Part shown: piece after piece, positions 8,067-17,205 of the stretch
How positions within the stretch are numbered: the stretch's first letter is position 1
Layout: each line of letters begins with the position of its first letter
Source of the DNA: Bacteroidales bacterium
GTDB taxonomy: Bacteria > Bacteroidota > Bacteroidia > Bacteroidales > P3
Length of the DNA stretch: 64,000 bases
Assembly: GCA_017479385.1 (NCBI GenBank)
Contig: JAFVCE010000017.1
Coordinates: forward strand, 62,001 to 126,000
Direction of reading: 5' to 3'
The notes under the pieces: model-generated
What the model saw: only the letters and a program-made list of their open reading frames with translations
Databases searched by the model: none
What the model was told of the DNA's origin: nothing
Position numbers and translations under genes: made by a program

Positions 8067-8831
8067 TTAGAACGATTGAGCTATAGCGATGAAGTCGTTG
8101 GCATTGAGCGAGGCGCCACCAATCAGTCCGCCGTCGACATCGGGGTTGGCGAAGAGTTCTTTAGCGTTAGAAGGTTTGCAGCTGCCGCCGTAGAGAATGG
8201 AGGTTTCTTGAGCCACTTCGTCACCATATTTTTTGGCAATGAGGCTGCGGATAAAGGCGTGCATTTCTTGAGCTTGGTCGGGGGTGGCGGTGCGGCCGGT
8301 ACCGATGGCCCATACTGGTTCGTAGGCAATTATGATGTCGGCAAAATCGATGGCCGAGAGGTGGAAGAGGCCGTCGGTGATTTGGCGCTCAACCACTTCG
8401 AACTGTTTGTTGGCTTCGCGTTCTTCGAGCACTTCGCCACAGCAAACGATGGGGCGTATGTCTTGTGCGAGCAGTTGGTTGACCTTGGCGGCTACAATGG
8501 CGTCGGTCTCGTTATAATAAGTGCGGCGTTCGGAGTGCCCAACAATGCAGTAGTCAACCAGTTCGAGCGAGCGAAGAATTTCTGCGCTCACTTCGCCAGT
8601 GAAGGCACCACGTGCTTGGTCGCACACGTTTTGTGCACCAACAGCAAAGTAGGAATCGTTGGCATAGTCGGTGCACATTTCAAGGTATGGGAATGGTGGG
8701 CAAATTATAAGTTGGATGTCGCGACTGAGGTCTATTTGCTCAAGGTTGTCCATGATTTCGGACATCAGTTCATCGGCGTCTTCAAATGTTTTGTTCATCT
8801 TCCAGTTGCCGGCTACAATTTTTTTTCTCAT
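8067..8831 (-). CDS. tpiA: Triosephosphate isomerase
   Basis: A 254-residue glycolytic enzyme interconverting dihydroxyacetone phosphate and glyceraldehyde 3-phosphate. Visible signatures are the N-terminal GNWKMNKT (substrate-binding Asn/Lys), the catalytic histidine region GHSERR, the catalytic glutamate motif [10 protein letters not shown] with its mobile loop, and the C-terminal [10 protein letters not shown] and GGLIGGASL phosphate-binding loops. The open frame extends upstream to 8942, but the start at 8831 ([11 protein letters not shown]) fits the family and avoids overlap with the upstream gene ending at 8854. Confidence 0.97.
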   Translation of the reverse strand: MRKKIVAGNWKMNKTFEDADELMSEIMDNLEQIDLSRDIQLIICPPFPYLEMCTDYANDSYFAVGAQNVCDQARGAFTGEVSAEILRSLELVDYCIVGHSERRTYYNETDAIVAAKVNQLLAQDIRPIVCCGEVLEEREANKQFEVVERQITDGLFHLSAIDFADIIIAYEPVWAIGTGRTATPDQAQEMHAFIRSLIAKKYGDEVAQETSILYGGSCKPSNAKELFANPDVDGGLIGGASLNANDFIAIAQSF

Positions 8832-8853
8832 GGTGGTATGGGTTTTAGGGTGG

Positions 8854-10323
8854 TTAATTATTTTCTTGTTGTTTGATTCGCAAGCCGAGTTGTTGCCAAC
8901 GCGAGAGCGGACGATTTGCCTGCTCGGGGTGCCGCTTCTCATAGTCGTTGAGGAATGGCAGTATAGACTTTGTGGGCAGGACTTTATTCATTATTATCTG
9001 GCGGTCTGCATTGAGTATTATCATGGTTGGGGCTCCATGCACGTTGTAGGCTTCTTGGTAGTCGATGTTAACATGGGTTCCACCAACGTTGACAAACGGT
9101 AGATGATGGTTGCGAACGTAGCGTTTCCATTTTTCTACGTCCGATTCGTAGCCCACTGCGTAGACTTCGAAGCGTCTGTCGGGTGCTTTTTGAAGAGAGT
9201 CGTATAGCGTTTTGAGCGTGGCAGTTTGCTCTTGGCAATGGTGGCAATCGGGGTCCCAAAACCATAGTATGACATAGCGCTCGGGGAATCTATGCGACGA
9301 AATCCAGTTGGCAGGGTCGTCGCTCTGTGTGGTGTCGGCCATGACGAGTTCGGCACCGTAGGCACCGATGAGCGATTTTTCAAGGTATTCGGCCTGCCGT
9401 TGCTTCGAGGTGAGGTCGCCTGGGGTTGCCCATGGGCAAAGTCCTGCAAGGTAATAGCGTCGCACGAGGTGGCACCACTCGGCGTCCCACCCAATGTTTT
9501 TGGTGGAGCGATAGTAGCGAGGCATGATGTGGTCGAGGAAGTATCGGAGCATGACAGAGTCGTGTTGAACTCGAGTCAAGATTGTGTCGGCATACTTTTT
9601 TATGGTGTCGAAGTCGGCGTTGTAGAGCACCCCAAAGAAATAATAGTTCATCTTATTATATAGGTTGGGGGTGAGTGTGAGCGAGTGGTCGGTCATGTCT
9701 ACATTATCCCAATAATGGTTTAGGTAGTAGTACAGTTTGTTGTCGATGGTGTCTGGCACATCTGGTTCGGCGAACATGGTGATGAGCCGGAAGAAGTACT
9801 GGTTGGCGTTGGTTTTTAGTGTTTGTTTTTCGTAGTTCTCCATCTCGGCAGAGAGTGCGGCGTAGTCTTTTTCGGCCTTTTGCTTTACTTCTGGGTCTGC
9901 CGAACGGCGCCGCTCGTTGATTTCGGTAGCGCGGTTGCGAGCCTCCATCTGCTTCGCTATGTATGCGAACATTTGGCTGTTGGCCTTGCAGCCGCTCACT
10001 TTCATGGCCGAAGCGTCGAACTGCTGATTGCAGGCTATGGTGAATTTTTGTGAACCGTCTACAACAAAGTCTGTAAATTGCTTAGTACGGTTCTGTGCCA
10101 GCAGAGCATAAATGCCACGCTCGAGTTTGGAGCCAGAAAAAGTGTATTGGTTGCCGTTGGCGGTAGCACTGTCGACGACGATGTAGCTGTCTCGGAAGTG
10201 TTGAGCTATGTAGAGCGTGCTGTCGGTCAAGCCTTCGGTTTTGAATGTGATTTTCCGAGGCTGGGCGGCCGAGCCAAGAGAGCTGGCAACGAGTAGGATG
10301 ACTATGACAAAATACTTACGCAT
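8854..10323 (-). CDS. Thioredoxin-like protein with DUF4369 and DUF5106-type regions
   Basis: A 489-residue secreted protein (signal peptide ending near SAAQ, residue 20). Residues about 24-110 resemble the DUF4369 beta domain found at the start of Bacteroidetes TlpA-like proteins. The central helical part (about 160-330) resembles DUF5106. The C-terminal part is a thioredoxin fold with active site CHHC (in [10 protein letters not shown]) and the cis-proline loop GAPTM. It probably acts in periplasmic thiol-disulfide exchange. Substrates are unknown. It lies 22 bases upstream of tpiA in a long co-directional block. Confidence 0.8.
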   Translation of the reverse strand: MRKYFVIVILLVASSLGSAAQPRKITFKTEGLTDSTLYIAQHFRDSYIVVDSATANGNQYTFSGSKLERGIYALLAQNRTKQFTDFVVDGSQKFTIACNQQFDASAMKVSGCKANSQMFAYIAKQMEARNRATEINERRRSADPEVKQKAEKDYAALSAEMENYEKQTLKTNANQYFFRLITMFAEPDVPDTIDNKLYYYLNHYWDNVDMTDHSLTLTPNLYNKMNYYFFGVLYNADFDTIKKYADTILTRVQHDSVMLRYFLDHIMPRYYRSTKNIGWDAEWCHLVRRYYLAGLCPWATPGDLTSKQRQAEYLEKSLIGAYGAELVMADTTQSDDPANWISSHRFPERYVILWFWDPDCHHCQEQTATLKTLYDSLQKAPDRRFEVYAVGYESDVEKWKRYVRNHHLPFVNVGGTHVNIDYQEAYNVHGAPTMIILNADRQIIMNKVLPTKSILPFLNDYEKRHPEQANRPLSRWQQLGLRIKQQENN

Positions 10324-10365
10324 ATCAGTATAACTTGTTTTTGCGATTTTTATTGTGTTGCGAGG

Positions 10366-11592
10366 CTAAAAAATAAGTGTGGCAGATGAGAGGTACGCTA
10401 TGCGGTCGGCAGGATTGGCCCGATAGTAGCCTGCCATCGACGGCGCTATTTGGTAGGCTGCGGCAAAGCCAATGTATATACCGTTGAAGCACAAGAGGTT
10501 GGTGACGCCGCCCGAAAGTTCCATGAGGCCTTTGTCGGGGGCGTAGAGTGTTAGGCCATCGCTGTATGTAGCGTCGGATAAGCGGCTGCCGTCCCAAAGC
10601 ATACCCCAGCATGTGTTGGCTTGAAAGTAGAGTTTTGGTTTGGAGTATCCGTCGAGGTTCCACAGGGGCTTTGATGTGGATAAGCGTAGGCAGAGTTGAA
10701 GGTAGTTATTGGCTGCCAGTTCGGCTGGTTGAAGTGTGAGAAATGCGTTAGAGAAGTAGAAACTACTGCCATAGGTGCCTCCGAGGTCGAACATACGAGA
10801 GTAGGGGGTGCGAGTGGTACTGACACCGGCCTGACCATAGATACTGAAGTCGAGCAGATTGGCAAAATTGATAACATAGTTGTATTGTGCTATTGCACGG
10901 AGAAACAGCGTGTTGCCGCCGTTGGGTGAATAGGGTAGGTTAGTAATGCCTGTCAGTATTGACAGTTTGGCACGATTATTGTAGTTGAGAAGTACCGACA
11001 GTTCAGCAAAGTGGCGTTGAGGCTCGTGGCTGCCACTTTGTTGTTGAGGAAAGACCATTGACATTTGTTTGAATAGGTATTCCTCGCGCGAATAGCGTAG
11101 CGAGGCCGAGGCGTTGAATCGCGGGGCGAGGTGGCTTTCGGTAGTTAAAGCAAGGCGTTGGATGTGCGAAAAGCGTATGGCCATATACGAGCTGTTGGCC
11201 GAAAGGTTTGTAAGGGTGTACGATTCGAGTTGTCGAGAAGCGGCCTGCTCGATGTCGTCGACAAAATTCAACCCAACGCGTGTTTGTCGTGGTCCGCCGG
11301 CTTTGAACGATATTGCAGTCCCAAACTTGAATCGCTTGTCGTTTACGCCGTAGGCCCCGTAAATGTCAGCCCAAAGTTGCCGTCCTGCCGGTGTTCGGTC
11401 AAACGAATAGATGTAGCGCAATCCAGCTCCCCATCTGGTATGTTCGTATAGGTTATAGTTGAATAACCGGTCCATATCGAAGTATAGTGAGTGCTGCGAT
11501 GTTGGTTTGGTGAGCAGCAGGTACTGTGCGCTCGATTCGTTGGCAACGACAAGTAGCAGTAAAGACAGCACTATGCGCAGTTGGCGTTTCAT
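10366..11592 (-). CDS. Outer-membrane barrel protein of unknown function
   Basis: A 408-residue product with a signal peptide (LSLLLLVVANESSAQ) and a mature sequence made of short amphipathic strands rich in Y, F, S and N (for example HTRWGAGLRYIYSF and NYVINFANLLDFSIYGQAG). It closes with IAYLSSATLIF, a terminal-aromatic barrel strand. No catalytic motif is seen. It lies between the DUF5106-type thioredoxin gene and the C_GCAxxG_C_C gene in the same transcription unit. Its cargo or role is not evident. Confidence 0.6.
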   Translation of the reverse strand: MKRQLRIVLSLLLLVVANESSAQYLLLTKPTSQHSLYFDMDRLFNYNLYEHTRWGAGLRYIYSFDRTPAGRQLWADIYGAYGVNDKRFKFGTAISFKAGGPRQTRVGLNFVDDIEQAASRQLESYTLTNLSANSSYMAIRFSHIQRLALTTESHLAPRFNASASLRYSREEYLFKQMSMVFPQQQSGSHEPQRHFAELSVLLNYNNRAKLSILTGITNLPYSPNGGNTLFLRAIAQYNYVINFANLLDFSIYGQAGVSTTRTPYSRMFDLGGTYGSSFYFSNAFLTLQPAELAANNYLQLCLRLSTSKPLWNLDGYSKPKLYFQANTCWGMLWDGSRLSDATYSDGLTLYAPDKGLMELSGGVTNLLCFNGIYIGFAAAYQIAPSMAGYYRANPADRIAYLSSATLIF

Positions 11593-11598
11593 GTATTG

Positions 11599-11967
11599 CT
11601 ATTGTTTTTGGTCGCTAACTGAGTTGAGTAGTCCTGCCGCGAATGTCACAAGTTCGCCACACGGTTTCTTTCCAGATTGCAGCAGGCGACCGCACACAAT
11701 GTCGCCGTTTTCTTCGCGGAACTGCTCTATCAGTGGGCGAACCGAGTCGTTGTGGCCAGTAAGTCCGCACACCATTGCCATACCGCTGACGCAACCACAC
11801 ACTTCCCGGCAACCAGCGAGGCCGCGACCGAAGGGAGCGGCCATATTGCGAGCCTCTTCGTCTCCGATTGGCAGTTTGTCAGCGTATGTCATGACAACGG
11901 CCTGACAGCAATTGCAGCCCTGTTTGTGTAGCGTGTGGGCACGTTCCATACGTCCGTTTTTGTCCAT
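11599..11967 (-). CDS. C_GCAxxG_C_C family redox protein
   Basis: A 122-residue cysteine-rich protein. The N-terminal HKQGCNCCQAVVMTYAD and central GREVCGCVSGMAMVCG spacing fits the C_GCAxxG_C_C family, with a further conserved cysteine in IVCGRLL and another in KKPCGELV. Members are presumed redox or electron-transfer proteins, often encoded near oxidoreductases. It is seven bases downstream of the TrmH-type methyltransferase and seven upstream of the barrel gene, so it is co-transcribed. The precise partner is unknown. Confidence 0.8.
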   Translation of the reverse strand: MDKNGRMERAHTLHKQGCNCCQAVVMTYADKLPIGDEEARNMAAPFGRGLAGCREVCGCVSGMAMVCGLTGHNDSVRPLIEQFREENGDIVCGRLLQSGKKPCGELVTFAAGLLNSVSDQKQ

Positions 11968-11974
11968 TTCACTC

Positions 11975-12520
11975 TCAGTTTTTGGTTCTTAATAACTTGT
12001 ACATTTCCCAAATAGCTATGGCAGCTGCGCAACTGATGTTGAGACTGTGTTTGGTTCCTTCTTGTGGAATTTCTATCGCTTCGTCGCAAAGTTCCATAAC
12101 CTCTTCTTGCACACCCTCGATTTCGTTTCCGAAGACTATGGCCACCTTTCCGGCTGCCACCAACTGAGTGTTTTGCGCCCCCAACTTTATGCTGTTATGG
12201 GCAATCTCTACGGCAAATGTCTTGTAGCCTCGCTCCTTCAGTTCTCGCACGCATTCGACGGTATCGTCGTGGTGGCTCCATGCCACGCTCTCTTCGGCAC
12301 CGAGGGCAGTTTTGTGGATTTCGCGGTGGGGCGGGGTAGAGCAGATACCGCAAAGGGCTATATGTTCGACTCGGAAAGCGTCGGCAGTGCGAAATACTGA
12401 CCCAATATTGTTCTGTGAGCGCACGTTGTCGAGCACTACCACAAGGGGTAACTTCTCGCTTGCGCGATACTGCTCGACACTCATACGGTGCATTTCGTCG
12501 GTAGTTAGTTTCTGTGTCAT
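11975..12520 (-). CDS. RNA methyltransferase, TrmH (SPOUT) family
   Basis: A 181-residue SPOUT-fold S-adenosylmethionine-dependent RNA 2'-O-methyltransferase. Motif 1 is LDNVRSQNNIGSVFRTADAF. The knot motifs are VFGNEIEGVQ and the C-terminal HSLNISCAAAIAIWE. It lacks the N-terminal substrate-binding domain of the larger RlmB members, so a tRNA target is more likely, but the modified base cannot be read from sequence. Its start overlaps the stop of the lplA-lipA fusion by four bases (ATGA), pointing to translational coupling. Confidence 0.88.
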   Translation of the reverse strand: MTQKLTTDEMHRMSVEQYRASEKLPLVVVLDNVRSQNNIGSVFRTADAFRVEHIALCGICSTPPHREIHKTALGAEESVAWSHHDDTVECVRELKERGYKTFAVEIAHNSIKLGAQNTQLVAAGKVAIVFGNEIEGVQEEVMELCDEAIEIPQEGTKHSLNISCAAAIAIWEMYKLLRTKN

Positions 12521-14349
12521 TCTGTAGGTTGGTTGGATTGTTCGGCGTGGTACGACGAACGCACCAAAGGCCCACTAACGGCATGGGTGAAGCCCATCTC
12601 TATGGCCTTTACGCGCAGTCGGTTGAACTCGTCGGGGGTATAATAGCGCTGCACAGGAAGGTGGTTGTGGGTGGGTTGCAGGTATTGCCCAATGGTAAGG
12701 CGTTTGCAACCAGTGGAGCGTATGTCGCGCAGTAGTTCCATTATTTCGTCGTCGGTTTCGCCCAAGCCCAGCATAAAGCCCGTCTTGCTGGCAAATCCAC
12801 GCTCCTCGATATAGCGAAGCACATCCAAGCTTTGCTCGTAGCGCGCCACACTACGCACCGTTGGGGTTAGCCTGCGTGTGGTTTCCATATTGTGCCCCAC
12901 CACGTTGGGCTTGGCTTGCAGCACGGTGTCGATAAGCATGGTGCGTCCTTGAAAGTCGGGGATAAGCACCTCGATACGTGTGCGCGGACACACTTCGTGC
13001 ACCTTGCGCACGGAGGCTGCCCAGTGTGCGGCTCCGAGGTCGGGCAAGTCGTCGCGGTCCACACTGGTAATAACGGCATAGTGTAGCCCCATAAGCCTCA
13101 CACTTTCGGCAACCCGTGTGGGTTCGTCGGGGTCGAGTGGGTGAGGACGTCCGGTAAGGGTGTTGCAGAATCGGCAACGTCTTGTGCATATGTCGCCTCC
13201 TATCATAAAGGTGGCAGTACTGTTGCGCCAACATTCGGCACGGTTGGGGCACAGCCCACTACGGCAGATAGTGTGCAGCCCATGCTCGCGAATAATTCGC
13301 TCGGTGGCTTGGTAGGCCTCGCCCGAAGGGGCTTGCATTTTTAGCCAATGCGGTTTGCGCAAGGGTTTTTGTGGAAAGAGGAGGTCGAGCAGTGCTTCGT
13401 CTTCGAGCCCGCGCACAATATTGCCCAATGCTACGCCTTGCAGAGCCTGGGCCATAGGTTCGCGGTTGAACTCAACCCCTTTTATGTGTGCAAATAGTTC
13501 GGTATCGATGTCGGATAGTAGGAAGTAGTCGCCAGTGAAGTTGATGGCTTGCACCTTGTTGTTCTTTAGTTCGATACTTGCCTCGATTGTGCCAACCCCT
13601 TCTAAACGTGCTTTGCGCACAATACTATACTTGGGGTTGCAGCCATAGATGAACTCATCGGAGGCAATAATCCGTTCAAGGTTGGACACTTCGTGCAGTT
13701 CCTGCTCGGTCATGCGCCGCGCCTCGGAGCCACACAGAACTCGCCGTGCCTCGGCAGCATAGGTCTCGATGTCGAGGGCTGTGTGTTCTGCCACGTTGCC
13801 TACTCGTTGGCTTACCGAGGCTACACCTTTGCTTTGCAGCTTTGCGTGCGATGGGGTGATGGCTCGTTGCATTTGTTCGAAGTCGGTATCGAATAGTAGT
13901 GAGTTGTGCATTATGGCGCGGTTGGCGCAGCGATAGATAGCAGCGCCGCCCACTTTGCGCCCGCCCACCATTAGGTCGTTACGCCCCGACAGTTCGGCTT
14001 CGACACCTATGGCTTCGAGGGTTAGAGCAGTGTCGCGCATACGTTGGGCAAATATGCTTGCAGCATCGGCAGCTCGGTTGATATAGCTGAAGAGAAGGCA
14101 TCCGCTATCGCTATATATGCAACCGCCCCCACTTTTGCGTCGGGTGATGGCAATATGGTTTGTGTGGCAGAAGTCGATGTTTACTTCGTTGTCGACCAGC
14201 TGGTTGCGCCCAACCATTACGCAGGGGTCCACCTGCCATACCATAAAGTAGTCGTCGTCGGTCCAGTGCCGAGCCACGTATTCCTCGACTGCGAACCAGA
14301 ACGGAACTGTACGGTGCTGCGAGGCGTTGTCTATCTCGATGTATTTCAT
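12517..14349 (-). CDS. Lipoate-protein ligase / lipoyl synthase fusion
   Basis: A 610-residue two-enzyme fusion. Residues 1-325 are LplA-like: VGRNQL, RRKSGGGCIY and GGRKVGGAA with the catalytic lysine at about 132, followed by the small C-terminal LplA domain. Residues about 332-610 are lipoyl synthase: the auxiliary cluster motif C362-x4-C367-x5-C373, the radical-SAM motif C388-x3-C392-x2-C395, and the conserved RSSYHA near the end. The protein could both attach scavenged lipoate or octanoate and insert sulfur to make lipoyl groups on 2-oxoacid dehydrogenase or glycine-cleavage proteins. The reading frame is continuous with no stop between the parts. sufB, for Fe-S clusters, is immediately upstream. 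Confidence 0.9.
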   Translation of the reverse strand: MKYIEIDNASQHRTVPFWFAVEEYVARHWTDDDYFMVWQVDPCVMVGRNQLVDNEVNIDFCHTNHIAITRRKSGGGCIYSDSGCLLFSYINRAADAASIFAQRMRDTALTLEAIGVEAELSGRNDLMVGGRKVGGAAIYRCANRAIMHNSLLFDTDFEQMQRAITPSHAKLQSKGVASVSQRVGNVAEHTALDIETYAAEARRVLCGSEARRMTEQELHEVSNLERIIASDEFIYGCNPKYSIVRKARLEGVGTIEASIELKNNKVQAINFTGDYFLLSDIDTELFAHIKGVEFNREPMAQALQGVALGNIVRGLEDEALLDLLFPQKPLRKPHWLKMQAPSGEAYQATERIIREHGLHTICRSGLCPNRAECWRNSTATFMIGGDICTRRCRFCNTLTGRPHPLDPDEPTRVAESVRLMGLHYAVITSVDRDDLPDLGAAHWAASVRKVHEVCPRTRIEVLIPDFQGRTMLIDTVLQAKPNVVGHNMETTRRLTPTVRSVARYEQSLDVLRYIEERGFASKTGFMLGLGETDDEIMELLRDIRSTGCKRLTIGQYLQPTHNHLPVQRYYTPDEFNRLRVKAIEMGFTHAVSGPLVRSSYHAEQSNQPTE

Positions 14350-14350
14350 A

Positions 14351-15808
14351 TCAACCTATGCTGCCTTCAAGGCTTACGCTGAGTAGTTTCTGTGCCTCGA
14401 CGGCAAATTCCATCGGCAGTTTTTTAAGCACGTCTTTGGCGTAGCCGTTGACGATGAGACCCACGGCGCTCTCGGGGCTAATGCCGCGTTGCTGGCAATA
14501 GAAGAGTTGGTCTTCAGAAATCTTCGAGGTGGTGGCCTCGTGTTCCAAAATGGCGGTGTGGTTGTTGGCCTTGATGTAGGGCCAAGTGTGGGCGCCACAT
14601 TGGTCGCCGAGTAGCAGGCTGTCGCACTGCGAGTAGTTGCGAGCGTTGTCGGCCCCCTTGCCAATTTGCACTAAGCCGCGATAGGAGTTGTGGCTACGAC
14701 CGGCGCTTATGCCCTTGCTCATGATTGTGGAGCGTGTGTTTTTGCCAACATGAATCATCTTTGTTCCGGTATCGGCCTGCTGGTAGTTGTTGGTTACAGC
14801 AACCGAGTAGAACTCGGCAGTAGAGTCGTCGCCTTGCAAAATGCAACTCGGATACTTCCAAGTAACTGCCGAGCCGGTCTCGACCTGGGTCCACGACAGT
14901 TTGCTGTGTGAACCTTTGCATATGCCGCGCTTGGTGACAAAGTTGTAGATTCCACCTTTGCCGTTCTTGTCGCCCGGGTACCAGTTTTGCACAGTGCTGT
15001 ACTTGACTTCGGCATCTTTCATTACCACAATCTCGACTATGGCAGCGTGAAGCTGATTCTCGTCGCGCTGCGGGGCGGTGCACCCCTCCATATAACTAAC
15101 GTATGCTCCCTCGTCGGCAACAATCAGGGTTCGTTCGAACTGGCCGGTACCTTTGGCATTGATGCGGAAGTATGAACTTAGTTCCATCGGGCAGCGCACG
15201 CCTTTGGGGATATAACAGAACGACCCGTCGCTGAAAACGGCGCTGTTGAGTGCTGCAAAAAAGTTGTCGGCTGCTGGCACAACGCTGCCCAAGTATTTGC
15301 GAACCAAGTCGGGATGTTTCTGCACAGCCTCGCTTATGGGCATAAAAATAATGCCTTTCTCTTCGAGGACTTTCTGCGATGTGGTTTTGACGCTCACCGA
15401 GTCCATGATGGCGTCGTAGGCCACACCCGACGACGGTGAGCCGACGCCAGCCAGTGCCTCGCGTTCGCGGAGCGGTATACCCAGCTTGTCGAACGTGGCG
15501 AGCAACTCGGGGTCGACCTCATCCATACTTTTCTTCTGCTGTTTTGGGGCTGCAAAATAGATGATGTCTTGATAGTTAGGCGATTCGAATTCAAGGTGTG
15601 CCCAATCGGGTTCTTTCATGCTTTGCCAGCGGCGAAAAGCGTCGAGGCGGAACTGTAGCAGCCATTCGGGCTCGCCCTTTTTTTGCGAGATGAGGCGCAC
15701 TACCTCTTCGTCGAGGCCTTTGCGGATGGTTTCGGTATCGATGTTGGTGGTGAACCCCCATTTGTATTCTTCGGAGGTTACTTCTTTGATTATGTTGTCG
15801 TTGGCCAT
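14351..15808 (-). CDS. sufB: Fe-S cluster assembly protein SufB
   Basis: A 485-residue scaffold subunit of the SUF Fe-S assembly complex (SufBC2D). The sequence is recognisable throughout: N-terminal [56 protein letters not shown] with the conserved cysteine, and the C-terminal [19 protein letters not shown]. Unusually, sufC, sufD and sufS do not flank it: folC is 14 bases upstream and the lplA-lipA fusion starts one base downstream. The link to lipA makes sense because lipoyl synthase needs two 4Fe-4S clusters. The other suf genes must lie elsewhere in the genome. Confidence 0.95.
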   Translation of the reverse strand: MANDNIIKEVTSEEYKWGFTTNIDTETIRKGLDEEVVRLISQKKGEPEWLLQFRLDAFRRWQSMKEPDWAHLEFESPNYQDIIYFAAPKQQKKSMDEVDPELLATFDKLGIPLREREALAGVGSPSSGVAYDAIMDSVSVKTTSQKVLEEKGIIFMPISEAVQKHPDLVRKYLGSVVPAADNFFAALNSAVFSDGSFCYIPKGVRCPMELSSYFRINAKGTGQFERTLIVADEGAYVSYMEGCTAPQRDENQLHAAIVEIVVMKDAEVKYSTVQNWYPGDKNGKGGIYNFVTKRGICKGSHSKLSWTQVETGSAVTWKYPSCILQGDDSTAEFYSVAVTNNYQQADTGTKMIHVGKNTRSTIMSKGISAGRSHNSYRGLVQIGKGADNARNYSQCDSLLLGDQCGAHTWPYIKANNHTAILEHEATTSKISEDQLFYCQQRGISPESAVGLIVNGYAKDVLKKLPMEFAVEAQKLLSVSLEGSIG

Positions 15809-15822
15809 AGTGTTTGGCAGGG

Positions 15823-17199
15823 TTATTTTATTTGGTCTTTCACAGCCATGGTGTCGGCTATGAGAAAAATGCTTCCGGTGATGAGTACCAAGTCGTCGGC
15901 CGAAGCTTCGGCAAGGGCTGCTTTGATGGCAGAAAGCACGTCGGTGTATTGCTCGCCTTGCAGGCCCGAGGCTGTGGCAGTTGCAGCCAACTGCTCGACG
16001 GGCATTCGGCGCGGTACCGACGGCTGGGTGAAGTAGTACTTGGCTTGGCGTGGCATGAGGCTGAGTATGGAGCTTAAATCCTTGTCGACCACGCAGCCAT
16101 AAACAATATGTAACTTGTTATAGACAAGTGTTGTGAGCTTTTCAAGCATCGACCTCACGCCGGGTTCGTTGTGGGCAGTTTCGCACACGGTGAGCGGTTG
16201 GGTGGCAATAACCTCCCAACGCCCGTGGAGGCCAGTGTTATTGACCACGCCAGCAATGCCGCGACGAATGTGGTCTGGCTCGAGGTGGAACCGTCCCTGG
16301 TGGTTGATTGCTTCGAGTGCGGCAAAGAGAGTGGCAAAGTTGTGCAGTTGGTAGGCTCCGGCCAGGGGGGTGGCGAGGTCGGTCATGAGTGGTTCGTTGT
16401 TGCGAAAAATATCGACCTTTTCTCGACCTTGATACGACCTTAACCCGACCTTAACCCGACCTTGACCCGACTTTGAGTCGACCTCAATACGACCTTGACC
16501 CGACTCTGTGACGAACCGTGCACGGTAGTGGTCGTCGGCAAAAACGATGGGGCTACCGAGCCGCTGGGCCGTGGCTTGGAATACAGGGCGAGTTTCGGGG
16601 TGGCTTTCGCCAATCACTACGGGGGTGCCAGGTTTGATTATGCCGGCCTTTTCGGTGGCGATTTGGGGCAATGTGGTGCCGAGAAACTGGGTGTGGTCGA
16701 AGCCAATGTTGGTTATGACCGAGAGCTCGGGGCTGATGACGTTGGTAGAGTCGAGCCGACCGCCCATGCCTACCTCTATTATGGCAATATCGACTTTCTG
16801 CGCAAAGTAGTCGAATGCCATACCTACCATCATTTCGAAGAACGAGAGTTGCAGTTGTTGAAACGTGTCGTGGTGGCGCTCAACAAAGTTGACCACGGCC
16901 TGTTGCGGTATCATTTGGCCGTTGATGCGGATTCGTTCGCGCATATCGACCAGGTGGGGCGAGGTGTATAAGCCCACGTTGTAGCCTGCCTCTTGAAATA
17001 TTGAGGCGAGCAGGTGGCTTACCGAACCTTTGCCATTGGTGCCGGCCACGTGGATGGAGCGGAATTGACGTTCGGGATGGCTGAGGTGCTCCATGAGTTG
17101 CACTGTCGAGGCAATGTCGGCCTTGTAGGCGGCAGCCCCGATGCGGTGATACATGGGTAGTGAGTTGTATAGGTAGTCTATTGTTTGTTGGTAGTCCAT
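15823..17199 (-). CDS. folC: Folylpolyglutamate / dihydrofolate synthase with an in-frame repeat insertion
   Basis: A 458-residue Mur-ligase-family enzyme that adds glutamate to dihydropteroate or folates. Visible motifs: the P-loop [12 protein letters not shown], the [12 protein letters not shown] metal/substrate loop, [11 protein letters not shown], and TAHNEPG in the C-terminal domain. Residues about 230-262 are an insert made of three 11-residue repeats ([33 protein letters not shown]). These are the translation of nine 11-base DNA units on the opposite strand (16413-16511). The insert lies between the N-terminal ATPase core and the next conserved stretch LAGAYQLHN. Without it the length (about 425) would be normal. 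Confidence 0.93.
   Translation of the reverse strand: MDYQQTIDYLYNSLPMYHRIGAAAYKADIASTVQLMEHLSHPERQFRSIHVAGTNGKGSVSHLLASIFQEAGYNVGLYTSPHLVDMRERIRINGQMIPQQAVVNFVERHHDTFQQLQLSFFEMMVGMAFDYFAQKVDIAIIEVGMGGRLDSTNVISPELSVITNIGFDHTQFLGTTLPQIATEKAGIIKPGTPVVIGESHPETRPVFQATAQRLGSPIVFADDHYRARFVTESGQGRIEVDSKSGQGRVKVGLRSYQGREKVDIFRNNEPLMTDLATPLAGAYQLHNFATLFAALEAINHQGRFHLEPDHIRRGIAGVVNNTGLHGRWEVIATQPLTVCETAHNEPGVRSMLEKLTTLVYNKLHIVYGCVVDKDLSSILSLMPRQAKYYFTQPSVPRRMPVEQLAATATASGLQGEQYTDVLSAIKAALAEASADDLVLITGSIFLIADTMAVKDQIK
16413..16511 (+). repeat. Nine-unit 11-bp tandem array inside folC
   Basis: Nine consecutive 11-base units, each beginning CGAC: 16413, 16424, 16435, 16446, 16457, 16468, 16479, 16490 and 16501. 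Units CGACCTTAACC (twice), CGACCTTGACC (twice), CGACCTTGATA and CGACCTCAATA are the same or one base different from units in the extragenic arrays. The total of 99 bases is divisible by three, so folC stays in frame on the other strand and the array is translated as three 11-residue repeats. The array reads on the plus strand, like every other copy in the window. Confidence 0.92.
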
Positions 17200-17205
17200 G
17201 GGTTC

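Noticed and set aside
8832-8942. N-terminal extension of triosephosphate isomerase to 8942
   Set aside because: The 37 extra residues overlap the upstream gene and are not part of the family; the start at 8831 gives the exact usual N-terminus.
16413-16511. Possible telomere-like repeat or CRISPR remnant in folC
   Set aside because: Units are only 11 bases with no spacers, and the unit matches the extragenic arrays of the window better than any telomeric motif.
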